NCBI GenBank assembly: GCA_942159475.1
Contig: OW804099.1
Span: forward strand, 9,749,954 to 9,813,953
Direction: 5' to 3'
DNA from: Sthenelais limicola
Lineage: Eukaryota; Annelida; Polychaeta; Phyllodocida; Sigalionidae
DNA length: 64,000 nucleotides
Shown: positions 1-10,965 of the stretch, piece by piece
How positions within the stretch are numbered: the first letter of the stretch is position 1
Layout: every line of letters starts with the position of its first letter
The notes under the pieces: model-generated
Told to the model about the DNA's origin: nothing
Databases searched by the model: none
What the model saw: only the letters and a program-made list of their open reading frames with translations
Position numbers and translations under genes: made by a program

Positions 1-960
1 TGCTAAGACACCTGAGGGGTAGGCTAAACCAAAATCTCAGTGCACAAATCTACAAAACTTCAATTTTACCTTTATTTGACCAATCTGATATTTTCTATGA
101 CTCGGCAACCAAAACTAAATTAACTGCCCTACAAATTCTCCAAAACAAAGCTTTAAGAATTATCACTAAAACTAATAGATATCAATGCGTTACACAGTTT
201 CACCAAAGGTTTGGCCTACTCCCTCTCAAGCAGAGGAGGAGGCTGCATTTACTTCAACAAGGTTATAGAATGAGAACTCTGACCAGATATATTGACCATA
301 GAATACTGCCCACCAGGCAACACCAGCCAGACCGTATTGTTTTCAGATGCCCCTTACCAAGAAGTGAACTGATCAGAAACTCTATATATTATAAGATCCC
401 TCTTTATTGGAATAACCTAGAGACAAGACACCAAATTTTAGATACCCCAAAGAAATTCGTAAAACAAGTAAAACCCCTACAAATCTGGAGAGACATTGAT
501 TTCCTATATTAATGCCTGTATAAGTATTGCCAAGGGGTCAAATCCAAGATCTATTGGATGACCTTTTGTAGAGTGACCCATGTCCCCGACAGCACCAGCA
601 GCAGCACCAGCACCAGTACCAAAAACTGTTACTTGTAAGACCCAACTTCGATTAGTCCCAATTGATGGGCGACTATGTAAATATATGAATTGTAATATAA
701 TGCAAACTGACCATACGTCATATCGAAACCTAGATATTTCATTTAACCTACACTACCATCTAGCAAATCAAAAAAATCTATAGTTAAACCAAACATTGAG
801 GGCCACCTTTGAGGCGTTGACTCACTGGTGGATTGTTCCCTCAATAACACTGTAAAATCTAATATCCAGCACGGCGTGCATATCTCCGAAACTATATGGA
901 GGAGTCCGGCTGACACAATCACTTAATGATAAATAAAAGTTTAACAAACAAACAAACAAA
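1..960 (+). mobile_element. Non-LTR retrotransposon, 3' end fragment
   Basis: This is the 3' part of a LINE-type element cut by the window start. It holds the C-terminal end of a reverse-transcriptase polyprotein (3-512), then a 3' UTR of about 430 bases, and ends in a short tandem AAAC tail at about 942-960. Simple-repeat tails of this kind are usual for several non-LTR clades. I cannot assign the clade without the catalytic RT motifs, which lie upstream of the window. Confidence 0.75.
3..512 (+). CDS. Reverse transcriptase C-terminal region (partial)
   Basis: The frame is open from base 3 to the stop at 510-512, about 169 residues. The segment IYKTSILPLFDQSDIFYDSA followed by LQILQNKALRII is the conserved post-RT region of non-LTR polyproteins. 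In those proteins a 'Y..L..P.LDYG..VY' motif precedes 'LQ.LQN.ALRI'. The rest is the typical basic, aromatic tail that ends shortly after a 'YW..L' motif. The catalytic YADD box is not in the window. The reading frame has no internal stops, so this copy may be fairly young. Confidence 0.75.
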   Translation, partial: LRHLRGRLNQNLSAQIYKTSILPLFDQSDIFYDSATKTKLTALQILQNKALRIITKTNRYQCVTQFHQRFGLLPLKQRRRLHLLQQGYRMRTLTRYIDHRILPTRQHQPDRIVFRCPLPRSELIRNSIYYKIPLYWNNLETRHQILDTPKKFVKQVKPLQIWRDIDFLY

Positions 961-1270
961 TGTAGTTGTGAGAAGTCATCCTAACTGTTTAAGTAATGTC
1001 TATGGCCCCCTCCAGACCTGTAATCTACCATTTACCGATAGTCAAAACATTGTTTACTGTGAGTATGCTGCCACGACCTCTGCCGGGAAACCCTTGCAGT
1101 TGCAACCCATTCAGTGCCTCTGCCGTCCTAACCCATGCAGTAGGCCTAGAAGACGGGACATTTTCGCCGCAGGGAATGGCGTTGAATGTGAAAGAATGAC
1201 TTGCTGTTTGTCCTTGATTGTGTAAGGTTAAGTTATACTGAGGGGATCTGATCCATTATGGACTAAAATC
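961..1270. other. Unassigned sequence
   Basis: Short open frames exist but have no coding character, splice sites or recognisable motif. Nothing else is seen here. Confidence 0.4.
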
Positions 1271-1375
1271 AATAAACCACTCGGATTTTAGCGTTCAAAT
1301 TGTCTGTAGGCCTGCGGCCTCGTGGCGTCTCTGGGCCTACAGACAGTTCTCACGCTAAAATCCGAGTGGTTTATT
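1271..1375. repeat. Fold-back hairpin (about 105 bp)
   Basis: The left arm starts AATAAACCACTCGGATTTTA and its reverse complement closes the element at 1375. A second matched block (GTCTGTAGGCC) lies nearer the loop. The arms are near perfect over about 24 bp and then resume for about 12 bp. This is a snap-back MITE or a remnant of one. Confidence 0.75.
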
Positions 1376-1960
1376 GCTATAATAGAGGTGATTGGTTGAG
1401 AAATAAACAAGAGGAATGATCCCAATGCTTGCTATTGGTAAAAGGAGGTTAACTAAATGTTCCTATTGCTATGGTTGTGTGAAAAGGGTTGTATAGGAAA
1501 ATGATCCCAACTACAGTGATTGGTTAGGAGGGGTTGCTTAAATGGTCCTATTGCTCTGGTTGGCCAAGAGGTCTATATTAGAAAATGGTCCTAAAGGGCT
1601 GAACTAACAAGTGTCCTATTTCTGGGTACATGCACCCTGCCTATCTGTCCCATATCTCTTACCCCTCTCTGGGTGCTCCATGGGGCCCTCCAGGAGTGCT
1701 AATAGCTAATGAGGCTATCTAAAGTGGTACAATTGCCCTAATTAAAAGGAGTAACTCAGGCCTAATTGTGTCCGTTTACAATATATACAGTCTCAGTTTC
1801 GGGTGGGGGCATGGGATGGAAATATCTGAGGGAGTGGCGGTGGGGGGGGGGGGGGGGGGGGGGGAGCATGAGGCCGGGGGAAGGTCTAGTAATGTCTACT
1901 TGTGTCCGGGTATTGGCCTGGACAGGAGTTTGACTGACTGCACCTGGATTGATATCGCCA
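1376..1960. other. Non-coding with loosely repeated segments and a G run
   Basis: At 1410-1580 there are three degenerate copies of a block built on 'tgatccc/tggtcct...attg(g/c)t(a/t)'. A run of 23 G lies at 1842-1864. No gene is seen. Confidence 0.4.
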
Positions 1961-2010
1961 GTAAATGTTCAATTCACCTTCACCAATCCTCTCAAACATT
2001 ACACGTTTAA
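1961..2010 (-). mobile_element. MITE-1 remnant
   Basis: This stretch resembles the inner inverted-repeat segment of MITE-1 (TTCACCAATCCTCTCAAA followed by a diverged ACATTT-like end). Only one end is present. Confidence 0.5.
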
Positions 2011-2801
2011 GATAACAAGTGGCTTCGCCACTTGAGCCCACATAGGTCTATATTGTATTAATGCGTAGAACAAAAAGACTGACAGAAAGAGGTTTAAAAT
2101 GATTATGTATAAGTATAAAATGCTTTTGCTTAGTTATTTGCTAAACTAAAATGATATTTTAAAATAATCTTAAATCGTGATCATTTATATTTTCAGTTTT
2201 GTAGTTTCAACGTTTCCACCTTAGCTGGTGAGGTTCAATAAGTCTCTCCCCCCAAATTAAGGAGCCCCTGGTCCCACTAGCTACACAATGTGAACTTTTC
2301 TGGTTTTGTCTCTTCATTTCAAAACCTATGACACCAACTATGTTCAAATCGGACCATTATTTAAAAAGTTATAACATTTGAGCTTGGCTAAATATTGGCT
2401 ATGTTATACAAAGCATATTATATATATATGCTCCCCGAATGCAACCACTAAGGTCTGTATCATTGGCTATGTTGGTATAGGCCTATTTCGGCCCAGATAA
2501 TACACAACTATACTAGGGTTGGTATAGCGGCCACCCCTCTCTAATTAGAGTGGTTTGGCCCCCGCTCTTTTGACCACTCTCTTTGGGATCTGGTGGTTTG
2601 TTGTGTGTGTGTGGAGTAACGTGTGCATTCCGCACGGCTGAACAGTGAGCCGGGGTTGTGGCTGGCTGGCGGGTTTAGCCCAGTCCATTTTGGTGGTGAC
2701 AGAGGGGTGGCCGTTGTCAGTTCTATGCAGGGAGTAATACCCTTTGCGTGACGTTCATTGCATTATCCAGTTTTATCATTGTTTTGTGGTGATTCCTAAG
2801 T
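2011..2801. other. Unassigned non-coding sequence
   Basis: AT-rich in its first half. I see no exon, RNA gene or repeat edge that I can support. Confidence 0.4.
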
Positions 2802-2968
2802 GAGGGAGGATCCCAACAAAGCGAGACTAAAGCAATTAGATCCTTCAGTTGTAGGGGGGTTGGTTGTCTGCTTGCCTGGGACAAACCTCGGCGTTCCGCC
2901 CCGGTTTGTCCTTAAGCAAGCAGACAACCAACCCCCCTACAACTTCAGGTTCTAATCGCCCATCAGTT
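2802..2968 (+). mobile_element. Hairpin element H, copy 1
   Basis: A hairpin at 2848-2943 begins TTGTAGGGG and ends CCCCTACAA. Its stem is about 40 bp and its loop contains cggcgttccg. Flanking sequence on both sides ('agactaaagcaattagatcc' on the left, 'caggttctaatcg' on the right) recurs in inverted orientation at 48520-48680. The mobile unit therefore extends beyond the hairpin itself. Confidence 0.75.
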
Positions 2969-3682
2969 CTCTCACGTGGAGGTGGATATAACAGGGAAGG
3001 AAAACCCGGGACTGGCCTCCCTTTAGTTAACCAGTTCCTGTCCCTCCCTTTTTCACGCAGAGATCTCAGTAAGCCTCCATAACGTCTTAGTACAGAGGTC
3101 AAAATGTGCTTCAAAATACAGTTTAACATAAACAGATTGTGATAGGATTATTGCGATAACACATATATATACACAGAAAATTATTAAAGTTATCTTTAGC
3201 CTTCTATGTAGGTGAGGTATTCTATTCAATATAACGTGTCGATTTGAATTAGTGTTTGAGTTTTCCATTTATAATTATAATTTGGATTTGTATGAGAGAA
3301 ATGTAATATCTGCTAAGTTTATATTTGATAATATATGATAATTGATGTCTTGATATCTTATAATTTGTGTATTATTGATACTTGTATTTCAACGATATAC
3401 GCATGCATGCAACACATGAAAACAATTACGTTAGCTGGTTATACGTATTTTCTAATTATCCTGATAAATGGCTGGCCAATAAAGATATTGTTAAAAAAAG
3501 ACAGTACAATTTCCGCCCAATGTGTTGAGAATGACTGATTTGATTCAAAAAGTTTTATTTCAGTAGTTATATAATTAAATAAGACCTTCCCCGGGAGTAG
3601 GCCGAAGAAAAAACCCACTTTACCATGTATAGATAAAATACATAGTAGATAAATATCGCCATGTCACTCTCTAAAACCTATA

Positions 3683-3921
3683 TGGATCAGATTTTCCGAA
3701 AATGTACAATTGGCAGCTCTATATTTTTAGTAATTTCTGCTAAATTCAGCTACAAAAATGATAAATTTTGGGTTATATCTGAGTATACTTGGTATCGCAT
3801 TGATTTAAAGTAGCAGTTCTGTTATGTTAAACTGCATTTTGAAGCTCATTTTTTTCTTAAATGTGGGTTATTTGAGAGGATTGGTGAAGGCGAATTGTAC
3901 ATTTTCTGAAAATCTGACCCA
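3683..3921 (+). mobile_element. MITE-1, full-length copy
   Basis: MITE-1 is about 225-240 bp with inverted ends GGGTCAGATTTTCAGAAAAT (this copy begins GGATCAGATTTTC). The interior starts 'ggcagct' on one side and 'gaggattggtgaag' on the other. The closing inverted repeat here is intact. Confidence 0.85.
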
Positions 3922-4448
3922 TTTGCTGCCATGTGACATAGTGGAATGTATTAGTTAGCACTCAATAGTAATTTTTTTTTCATTTCATTTAAGGCCAAAT
4001 CATTAAATTACAGACAATGATAAATTACAAAAAAACGCAATTGTCGTTCGACGACGTATTTCGAGCGTTGCCTATGGAATAAAGTTTTGTATTGTAGTTT
4101 TATTATAGTTTAATAGGTGCAAAATCAGAGTCAACACTGGTTCTTATATGACTGCGTAGTTTATTCCATAGTTTAATAAGTGCAATTATATGCACAATAG
4201 GCACAGCCCCTGGCAGAATAGCCCGGCCCATCCCGTGAGCACTGCTTCTGACAAATAATTGTATAAATATGTTAGATTAAAAAGAAATAAATACAATTAC
4301 ATATAGAGAAGGGCAAGTGACCGGGAAGTTGGTCTCATGGCTATATTTGTATAGACCAGGAACTCGACACAAGGCACCAGAAGGCACAAGCACACAGGTA
4401 AATACACCATGAGCAACGAGAGAGAACTATCCAGGCTATATGTATGTG

Positions 4449-4620
4449 ATGAGTCATAAGTCGCAAAATGCATATTTTTAAAGGTCATTTATTCACAAGA
4501 TCTCCTTTTGGGAATGTTTTCATTTTAGGAGTATCTAGTCAGATAGGTCTTATGAATACATGAACCAAATTTCAGGATAGTGTGTTAAATATATATTCAT
4601 TTTTATTTCCATAAAATAAA
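4449..4620 (+). mobile_element. MITE-2, truncated copy
   Basis: It begins with the inner inverted repeat ATGAGTCATAAGTCGC and then the diagnostic 'cacaagatctc' and 'aaatttcagga' blocks. The right half is missing. A duplicate lies at 5849-6020. Confidence 0.8.
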
Positions 4621-5082
4621 CAGAAATAATGCAAGCACCGTCTGGAATCCAGATCTTCCATTGTAATGATCTGAATAAATATTGGATTTGTATGAGAGAA
4701 ATGTAATATCTGCTAAGTTTATATTTGATAATATATGATAATTGATGTCTTGATATCTTATAATTTGTGTATTATTGATACTTGTATTTCAACGATATAC
4801 GCATGCATGCAACACATGAAAACAATTACGTTAGCTGGTTATACGTATTTTCTAATTATCCTGATAAATGGCTGGCCAATAAAGATATTGTTAAAAAAAG
4901 ACAGTACAATTTCCGCCCAATGTGTTGAGAATGACTGATTTGATTCAAAAAGTTTTATTTCAGTAGTTATATAATTAAATAAGACCTTCCCCGGGAGTAG
5001 GCCGAAGAAAAAACCCACTTTACCATGTATAGATAAAATACATAGTAGATAAATATCGCCATGTCACTCTCTAAAACCTATA

Positions 5083-5321
5083 TGGATCAGATTTTCCGAA
5101 AATGTACAATTGGCAGCTCTATATTTTTAGTAATTTCTGCTAAATTCAGCTACAAAAATGATAAATTTTGGGTTATATCTGAGTATACTTGGTATCGCAT
5201 TGATTTAAAGTAGCAGTTCTGTTATGTTAAACTGCATTTTGAAGCTCATTTTTTTCTTAAATGTGGGTTATTTGAGAGGATTGGTGAAGGCGAATTGTAC
5301 ATTTTCTGAAAATCTGACCCA
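5083..5321 (+). mobile_element. MITE-1, full-length copy (duplicate)
   Basis: This is the counterpart of 3683-3921 in the second duplication unit, so it is not an independent insertion. Confidence 0.85.
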
Positions 5322-5848
5322 TTTGCTGCCATGTGACATAGTGGAATGTATTAGTTAGCACTCAATAGTAATTTTTTTTTCATTTCATTTAAGGCCAAAT
5401 CATTAAATTACAGACAATGATAAATTACAAAAAAACGCAATTGTCGTTCGACGACGTATTTCGAGCGTTGCCTATGGAATAAAGTTTTGTATTGTAGTTT
5501 TATTATAGTTTAATAGGTGCAAAATCAGAGTCAACACTGGTTCTTATATGACTGCGTAGTTTATTCCATAGTTTAATAAGTGCAATTATATGCACAATAG
5601 GCACAGCCCCTGGCAGAATAGCCCGGCCCATCCCGTGAGCACTGCTTCTGACAAATAATTGTATAAATATGTTAGATTAAAAAGAAATAAATACAATTAC
5701 ATATAGAGAAGGGCAAGTGACCGGGAAGTTGGTCTCATGGCTATATTTGTATAGACCAGGAACTCGACACAAGGCACCAGAAGGCACAAGCACACAGGTA
5801 AATACACCATGAGCAACGAGAGAGAACTATCCAGGCTATATGTATGTG

Positions 5849-6020
5849 ATGAGTCATAAGTCGCAAAATGCATATTTTTAAAGGTCATTTATTCACAAGA
5901 TCTCCTTTTGGGAATGTTTTCATTTTAGGAGTATCTAGTCAGATAGGTCTTATGAATACATGAACCAAATTTCAGGATAGTGTGTTAAATATATATTCAT
6001 TTTTATTTCCATAAAATAAA
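5849..6020 (+). mobile_element. MITE-2, truncated copy (duplicate)
   Basis: Same as 4449-4620, within the second 1,400-bp unit. Confidence 0.8.
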
Positions 6021-6083
6021 CAGAAATAATGCAAGCACCGTCTGGAATCCAGATCTTCCATTGTAATGATCTGAATAAATAGA

Positions 6084-6474
6084 AGAAGACTAAGATAATT
6101 AATAATCAATATAATATAATGAGGTTACACAATGTTACGTAATGTTACATAACACCATGAGCCAGTAAAAAGTTATATACATAAGCGTCATCGGAAGAAT
6201 TGACATTTTCATAGTTGTTGGAAAAAGACATTAGGTTATACCATTCAGTTTGAAATTACTGTAGCATGGTTTAACATGATAAGTCATCGCTTACTGCTTT
6301 ATGTGCCTGATGATGGGTTTCGCGTCACTTTTACCAGTAATATGATGTAGATTCAAGTAAATACATAATACATATAAACAAGATCAACATGGGTAAAAAG
6401 ATTTATAAGTCTGACGCTCGCGGCCAGTTGAGGTCAAATCACCCCGTCCCAAACCTTTGCATTTCTAAGATCAT
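6084..6474. other. Unassigned AT-rich sequence
   Basis: No gene, no RNA gene and no supported repeat edge. Confidence 0.4.
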
Positions 6475-6684
6475 CCTATGGAGTACATTTAATTACTTTA
6501 CTAATAATTGTTCACCCAAAATATTGAAAACTTTTTTTTCAGAAATAAGAATATCAAACTTAAAATAAAGAAATACTTATTCAATATCCTCAATGTTTAC
6601 CACCATTGGAATCGGATTGATGTCCTTTTTTCAAATATAATGGTATCTCAAAATCTAATTTTTGCGACTTGTGACTCACATATT
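6475..6684 (+). mobile_element. MITE-2, right half
   Basis: Carries the 'agttactttact', 'tatcaaacttaaaat' and 'tgtttac.atcattggaatc' blocks and ends in the inverted repeat TTTTTGCGACTTGTGACTCA. Confidence 0.8.
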
Positions 6685-6756
6685 TGAATTGAATATAAAT
6701 TGAATGAAGTCAGTACCTCGTGTATAACTACTTTGGTCTATATAATGCGATCTGTT

Positions 6757-6920
6757 ACAGCAAAGTTAGTCACAAGTCGCAAATAATAGAATTATCAACA
6801 TAATTATTTAAAAAGATGAGATCAAGCTGATTCCGATGATGGTAAACATTAATGACTAAACATTATTAAGGACTAATATAAGAAGTGTTTCTATATTTTA
6901 GGTTTATATTTAGATACTTT
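6757..6920 (-). mobile_element. MITE-2 fragment
   Basis: Starts TAGTCACAAGTCGCAAA and continues with 'gagatcaagctgattcc.atgat.gtaaac', the reverse complement of the MITE-2 right half. It lies beside the opposite-facing fragment at 6475-6684. Confidence 0.7.
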
Positions 6921-7532
6921 AAAGTATGGAATATCGCTTCATATCTTTAATAACATGAATAGGTAATACGGATTCTACGGAAGAACTGCTACGCAGAGTA
7001 CTCTTCCAGTTCGTTAAATGACTGATGCATGAATTCAATGTAAGCTGCTACTGAATAAAAGTACATATTATGCGAAATTATGAAATCAATGACTGTAAGA
7101 CACAAAGTCTCATCACCATTGCTTCATCTTATATTTGCATATCATCCAATATTTGTCTCAAATATAATTTGTCTCATTACAACCGCCACTTCAAAGGAAC
7201 TATAAAACATTAGGACTAATAGATATCCATATAATATACGGCTAGAGCGATTTCTAGGAAAGGAGGTAGAAAAGAAATGGTAGAAAGAAGGTTTTCTTTG
7301 TCCGGAATGTTCTCGGAATTTGTTGAATTACAAACTACTTTACTCATCTGTAGATGTCAATCCCCCCTCTCTGGATGTCGTTGTATGTGGTTTGTGAGGG
7401 TATCTGAGGTGTAAATGTGATTTTGAAGCCTTTTTTAAATTGCGATCTCTACACTCTATTTATAGCCCGGGAAAGCCCCTGTCAGATACTACGTCATTTC
7501 CCACAACCTACGTCCAGGGGGACCTAAATAGA
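6921..7532. other. Unassigned sequence
   Basis: AT-rich, with no supportable coding exon. Confidence 0.35.
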
Positions 7533-7642
7533 TGGGTCATATTTTCAGAAAATGCACAATTGCCAGCAGAAATCGTCTGAAATTTGGGTTATTTGAGAGC
7601 ATTGGTGAATGTGAATTGTACATTTTATGAAAATCTGGCCCA
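7533..7642 (+). mobile_element. MITE-1, internally deleted copy
   Basis: Both inverted ends (TGGGTCATATTTTCAG and the matching right end) are present, but most of the interior is missing. The length is about 110 bp. Confidence 0.8.
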
Positions 7643-7694
7643 CAAGCTATTACTCTCATTTTGTATCATTACTTGATTACTGAATGAATGAAGT

Positions 7695-7915
7695 ATGAGG
7701 AGAGAGGACATGCAGAGGAGTGGGAGAATGAAGAAGAGGTGGTAGGAATAGGAGAGGGGAGGGAGAGAAAGCGGGGAGGGGGAGCATGAGGAAGAGGGGA
7801 GTGGGAAATTAGAGATATGATTGGGAGAGAAAAACAAATATGAAAGTCAGAGAAGAGGGGAAGGGAAAAGAGGGAGATCGAGGGGGAAGTGTGGGGAGAG
7901 AGGGTGACCGTCCGG
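7695..7915. repeat. Purine-rich low-complexity tract
   Basis: About 220 bases are almost entirely A and G on the + strand, in irregular GGGAGAG/GAGGA motifs. The C/T-rich minus-strand open frames are compositional artefacts. Such polypurine strands can form triplex DNA, but nothing here shows a function. Confidence 0.7.
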
Positions 7916-8349
7916 AGGACGGGTATTTTGCTAGTATTTAAATACAATTATATAGAAAAAAATCGCAGTATGTCTCAGGGATGTTTTCATGCGGTGCCCT
8001 AAATACAGGCTCGTTATATTATATACAGTAGAGCAGAGGGATATGGCTATATATTGCGGAGATTAATTGATGGTTGATGAAGAAGACATAATAAAGGTGT
8101 TGTTAGTTTTATTGTATTTCTCAAGCTTTCCACCTCACCTGCCCTTCATCAGGAGCACATGTTTTATTCGTGTTCAACCGTTAAACCAATAACATCTTTT
8201 TGACAGTTAAGAGTCAACACTGGTTCTTATATCACTGCGTAGTTTATTCCATAGTTTAATTTTACCCCTTAGTTTCGCTTTCATTGTGATGACTAAAACT
8301 ATCTCTTTCTTTGTGTTAAATTGCATTTTGCACGTATTTGTTCCCTCAG
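7916..8349. other. Unassigned sequence
   Basis: No exon is supported. A 'cacctcacctgcccttcatcagg' stretch at about 8130-8155 resembles ends of other mobile elements, but I cannot place it in a family. Confidence 0.3.
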
Positions 8350-8410
8350 ATTTGGATTATTTGAGAGGATTGGGGAAAGTGAATTGTACATTTTCACAAA
8401 ATCTGACCCA
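8350..8410 (+). mobile_element. MITE-1, right-end remnant
   Basis: Contains 'ggattatttgagaggattgg' and the closing ATCTGACCCA end. The left end is absent. Confidence 0.7.
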
Positions 8411-8554
8411 TATATTGAATGAAAGTGAACAGTACCCGTCCCTGGGGGTAAACACTTTTACTCATTCACTCAAACTTTGGTGTAAATATTTTAAAATAAT
8501 TAATGAAAAATAAATAAAAATAAAAATTTTTTTTTTCCAGTCTGACTTACTTAC

Positions 8555-8614
8555 CTGTGTGGCGATGGTGGAGAGGAGCAGGAGGAGGAGGAGGGGTTGG
8601 CCCTGGAGGAGCAT
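8555..8614 (-). CDS. Possible first coding exon encoding a signal peptide
   Basis: On the minus strand an ATG at 8614 in a strong initiation context (ACCACCATG) opens 20 codons. They are MLLQGQ, then a run of leucines, then STIATQ, which looks like an N-region, a hydrophobic core and a cleavage-site region. The exon ends at CACACAG|GTAAGT, a consensus splice donor in phase 0. No downstream exon could be linked, so the product is unknown. It could be the first exon of a secreted or membrane protein whose other exons are lost or too short to see. It could also be chance within low-complexity sequence. Confidence 0.35.
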
Positions 8615-8689
8615 GGTGGTAGGTAGGGTGGTAGGTAGGTAGGTAGGTGTGGTGTGTGTGTGGTAGTGTCCACGCGTTCCACTGGAGTG

Positions 8690-8955
8690 GAGAGAGACAG
8701 GAGCAGCAGGTCTAGTGTAGTGATCCTCACTCACCCATCCATGACTCGGTGTGTGTGTGTGTGTGGGGGGGGGGGGGGGTGCAGGGGGTGTAGGGTGCAG
8801 GGGGTGTGTGGGGCAGTGGGGAGGAGTCAGTCTAGGTCAAACCCTCAGATCAGATAAGAATCATATATATGTATCATTCCCCGGGTTCCTGTTGTATTCA
8901 CTAATTTGCCCATGTATGTAGGATTAGCGGTAGGCCTACTCAGCCACTCCTGTAG
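8690..8955. repeat. Diverged duplicate block (copy 1)
   Basis: Shares with 16920-17165 the order: 'tccatgac(t/c)cggtgtgtg', G run, 'gaggagtcagtctaggtc', 'ccctcagatcagata', 'tgttgtattcactaattt', 'gtaggattagcggtaggcct'. Similarity resumes at about 9848-9910 against 17236-17290. It contains one unit of the (TG)n(G)n satellite, so it may represent the ancestral locus of that array. Confidence 0.75.
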
Positions 8956-8975
8956 CTATGTATATATAATATAAT

Positions 8976-9028
8976 ATTCCAACATCATTCCAACATCATT
9001 CCAACATCATTCCAACATCATTCCAACC
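8976..9028. repeat. 11-bp tandem repeat
   Basis: About five copies of ATTCCAACATC. Confidence 0.85.
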
Positions 9029-9990
9029 AGAGTATTACCGCGAGATTAATTTGGGTGTGGTGTCTTAGGCTATGTACTTGTAATTATATAAATATGGAAT
9101 ATGAAAAATGCTGCCCACCACCCCACCCCACGGCTCCCGCTTCCCTCCTACGCTTTTGTTTTGGTGTCTAATAATACACATGCCTGTGTGAGGCAAGTGT
9201 ACCGCCAGCAGTAGTGGCGCCGTAGCGGCTTGTTTAGGAACTAAAATGCGGCAATGGCTGTCAATTCGAATCATAACACACCAATCGAAAGTGGTAAATG
9301 GGCTTATATCTTCTTTTCTAGACAATATTGTTCCAGTAATCACTAGCTAATATCGTTGCTTACTAATATACGGTAGTTCTCACACCTAAGAAAAAGCTGA
9401 ATGAGCATTTATTTCGTGGGCAGAGACAGCAGCAATTCCCTTTTCTTCTACTATGTGCGTAGGACCGTGATAACGGGTACGACTGGTCTAATTTTAGTGA
9501 GCGGCTTTTTTAAAAAAAAGGGGTGGTCGTGGGAGAGTCAAGTACAAAAGAATTGTTAGAAATGGTTGATACACTCTGCACCTTGCAGGTCCCCCGGGTA
9601 AACCCAACAGAATAAAGACAATAATTAATTGAGTAAATTAAGTCATTGGTTTTGTCCCTCAAAGTTCTTTTTGAAGTTTCCAGGTTCTCCTTGTGAGCTA
9701 TATTTATAATAGAGTTTGAGTCAGTGACTCTCCTTTTTCATTTTTGTAGTGTCCTGTCAATGAACTAATTATGCAATTTATTTGTTCATTCTTGTAAATT
9801 ACTAGTCAATTAAGATTCAAATATTGGATGGAAAAGTTGTTAGTTTACATTGTATTGGCAGCAACGCTTTTCCTTTTCTGTCTACGTACGTCTACTCCAC
9901 TTATATTAGTGTACATATAAGGTATAGGTACTACATACCTTCTGTACAATATTAATTATGAACAGTAGTTTTAAGGGTGGCCTCCACTGG
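9029..9990. other. Unassigned sequence
   Basis: Apart from the short stretch shared with 17236-17290, nothing is recognised. Confidence 0.35.
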
Positions 9991-10163
9991 CTGCGGTAAG
10001 CTCTGCGGTAAGCCTTGCGATGGTTTGTGTTGGTTCTGTAGATGGTGAGAAATGACGAGTTCCTTGCCTACATGGTCAGTGAACGATGTAGGCAGGACCT
10101 CGCCACTCTTACCAACACAGCACCATCGCAAGGCTTACCGCAGAGCTTACCGCAGAGCTTACC
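9991..10163. repeat. Fold-back hairpin with repeated GCGGTAAG motifs
   Basis: The left arm CTCTGCGGTAAGCCTTGCGA is matched by the reverse complement ending at about 10145. A further CGCAGAGCTTACC is duplicated on the right. Pairing continues imperfectly toward the loop (TCCTTGCCTACAT / ATGTAGGCAGGA). A diverged relative of the left arm lies at about 45968-46015. Confidence 0.7.
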
Positions 10164-10565
10164 TTTAGTAAGATATTACAATGTTAAACAGTGGTGAAGT
10201 GTTGATTTCTGTATTGCCATTCAACTGCTGTTCATAGCCTAACTTGTACTAGTTACGTTTCACAAAGATTCACAAAACCCTCACTTGTGATGATATTACA
10301 CACATTAATCTCTTCTTACAGTATTACAGGTACATTTTAATCATTCAAGTAGTAAAATAAAACATGTTCTAGTGTTTCTGAGTGCCGGTCCGTTTCCCCT
10401 TTGCCCCATCGTTATATCGATCATATAATAAGAAAGGATTTACGTATTGCTGGGACTTGATCTTCCCAGTAGAAATAAAAACTAAAAATGACAATTTTCC
10501 CTAGACCGACTGTGGCGCCACCTTGTGTGAGTTGGTGTAACTAGTCATTTATGCGTAGCTATGCG
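10164..10565. other. Unassigned sequence
   Basis: No gene or repeat is recognised. Confidence 0.35.
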
Positions 10566-10788
10566 TGGGTCAGATTTTCAGAAAATGTACAATTCGCCTT
10601 CACCAATCCTCTCAAATAACCCACATTTAAGACGAAAATAAAGTTCAACCTAACCAAACAGATTGCTAGAATCAATGCAATGCCTAATATACTCAAATGT
10701 ACCTAGTATTGACTAAATTGCAGCCTAATTTCAGAATTTACTAAAGGTGTACAGCTGCCAATTGTACATTTTCTGAAAATCTGACCCA
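10566..10788 (-). mobile_element. MITE-1, full-length copy
   Basis: Both ends are intact (TGGGTCAGATTTTCAG...ATCTGACCCA). The orientation is opposite to 3683-3921, because the 'ctgccaattgtac' end is on the right. Confidence 0.9.
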
Positions 10789-10965
10789 TGTAAGCCTAAC
10801 TACCCCCGGGCCTGTTGCATAATAAGTAGATAACTTATACACCAGGCTCCAGGTATAGTACTAATATAGTGTAAGAGATACAGGCATATTTCACCCATAG
10901 AATTACTCGATCTAGGTTAATGAAGCAACCCAAAAGAATCCAATTCTTTACAATAGGCTAGGGCA

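Larger units (their letters stand above)
3281..4680. repeat. 1,400-bp tandem duplication, unit 1
   Basis: This unit is followed head to tail by unit 2 at a constant offset of exactly 1,400 bases. Every line I compared is identical. It contains a full MITE-1 (3683-3921) and a truncated MITE-2 (4449-4620). Confidence 0.9.
4681..6080. repeat. 1,400-bp tandem duplication, unit 2
   Basis: Second copy, indistinguishable by eye from 3281-4680. The unit ends at 'ctgaataaat', after which the downstream sequence is unique. The lack of divergence means either a very recent duplication or an assembly artefact such as an unmerged haplotype or a repeated contig overlap. Confidence 0.9.

Noticed and set aside
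7625..7947. Serine/proline/leucine-rich minus-strand frames
   Set aside because: Produced by the purine-rich tract. No exon signals.
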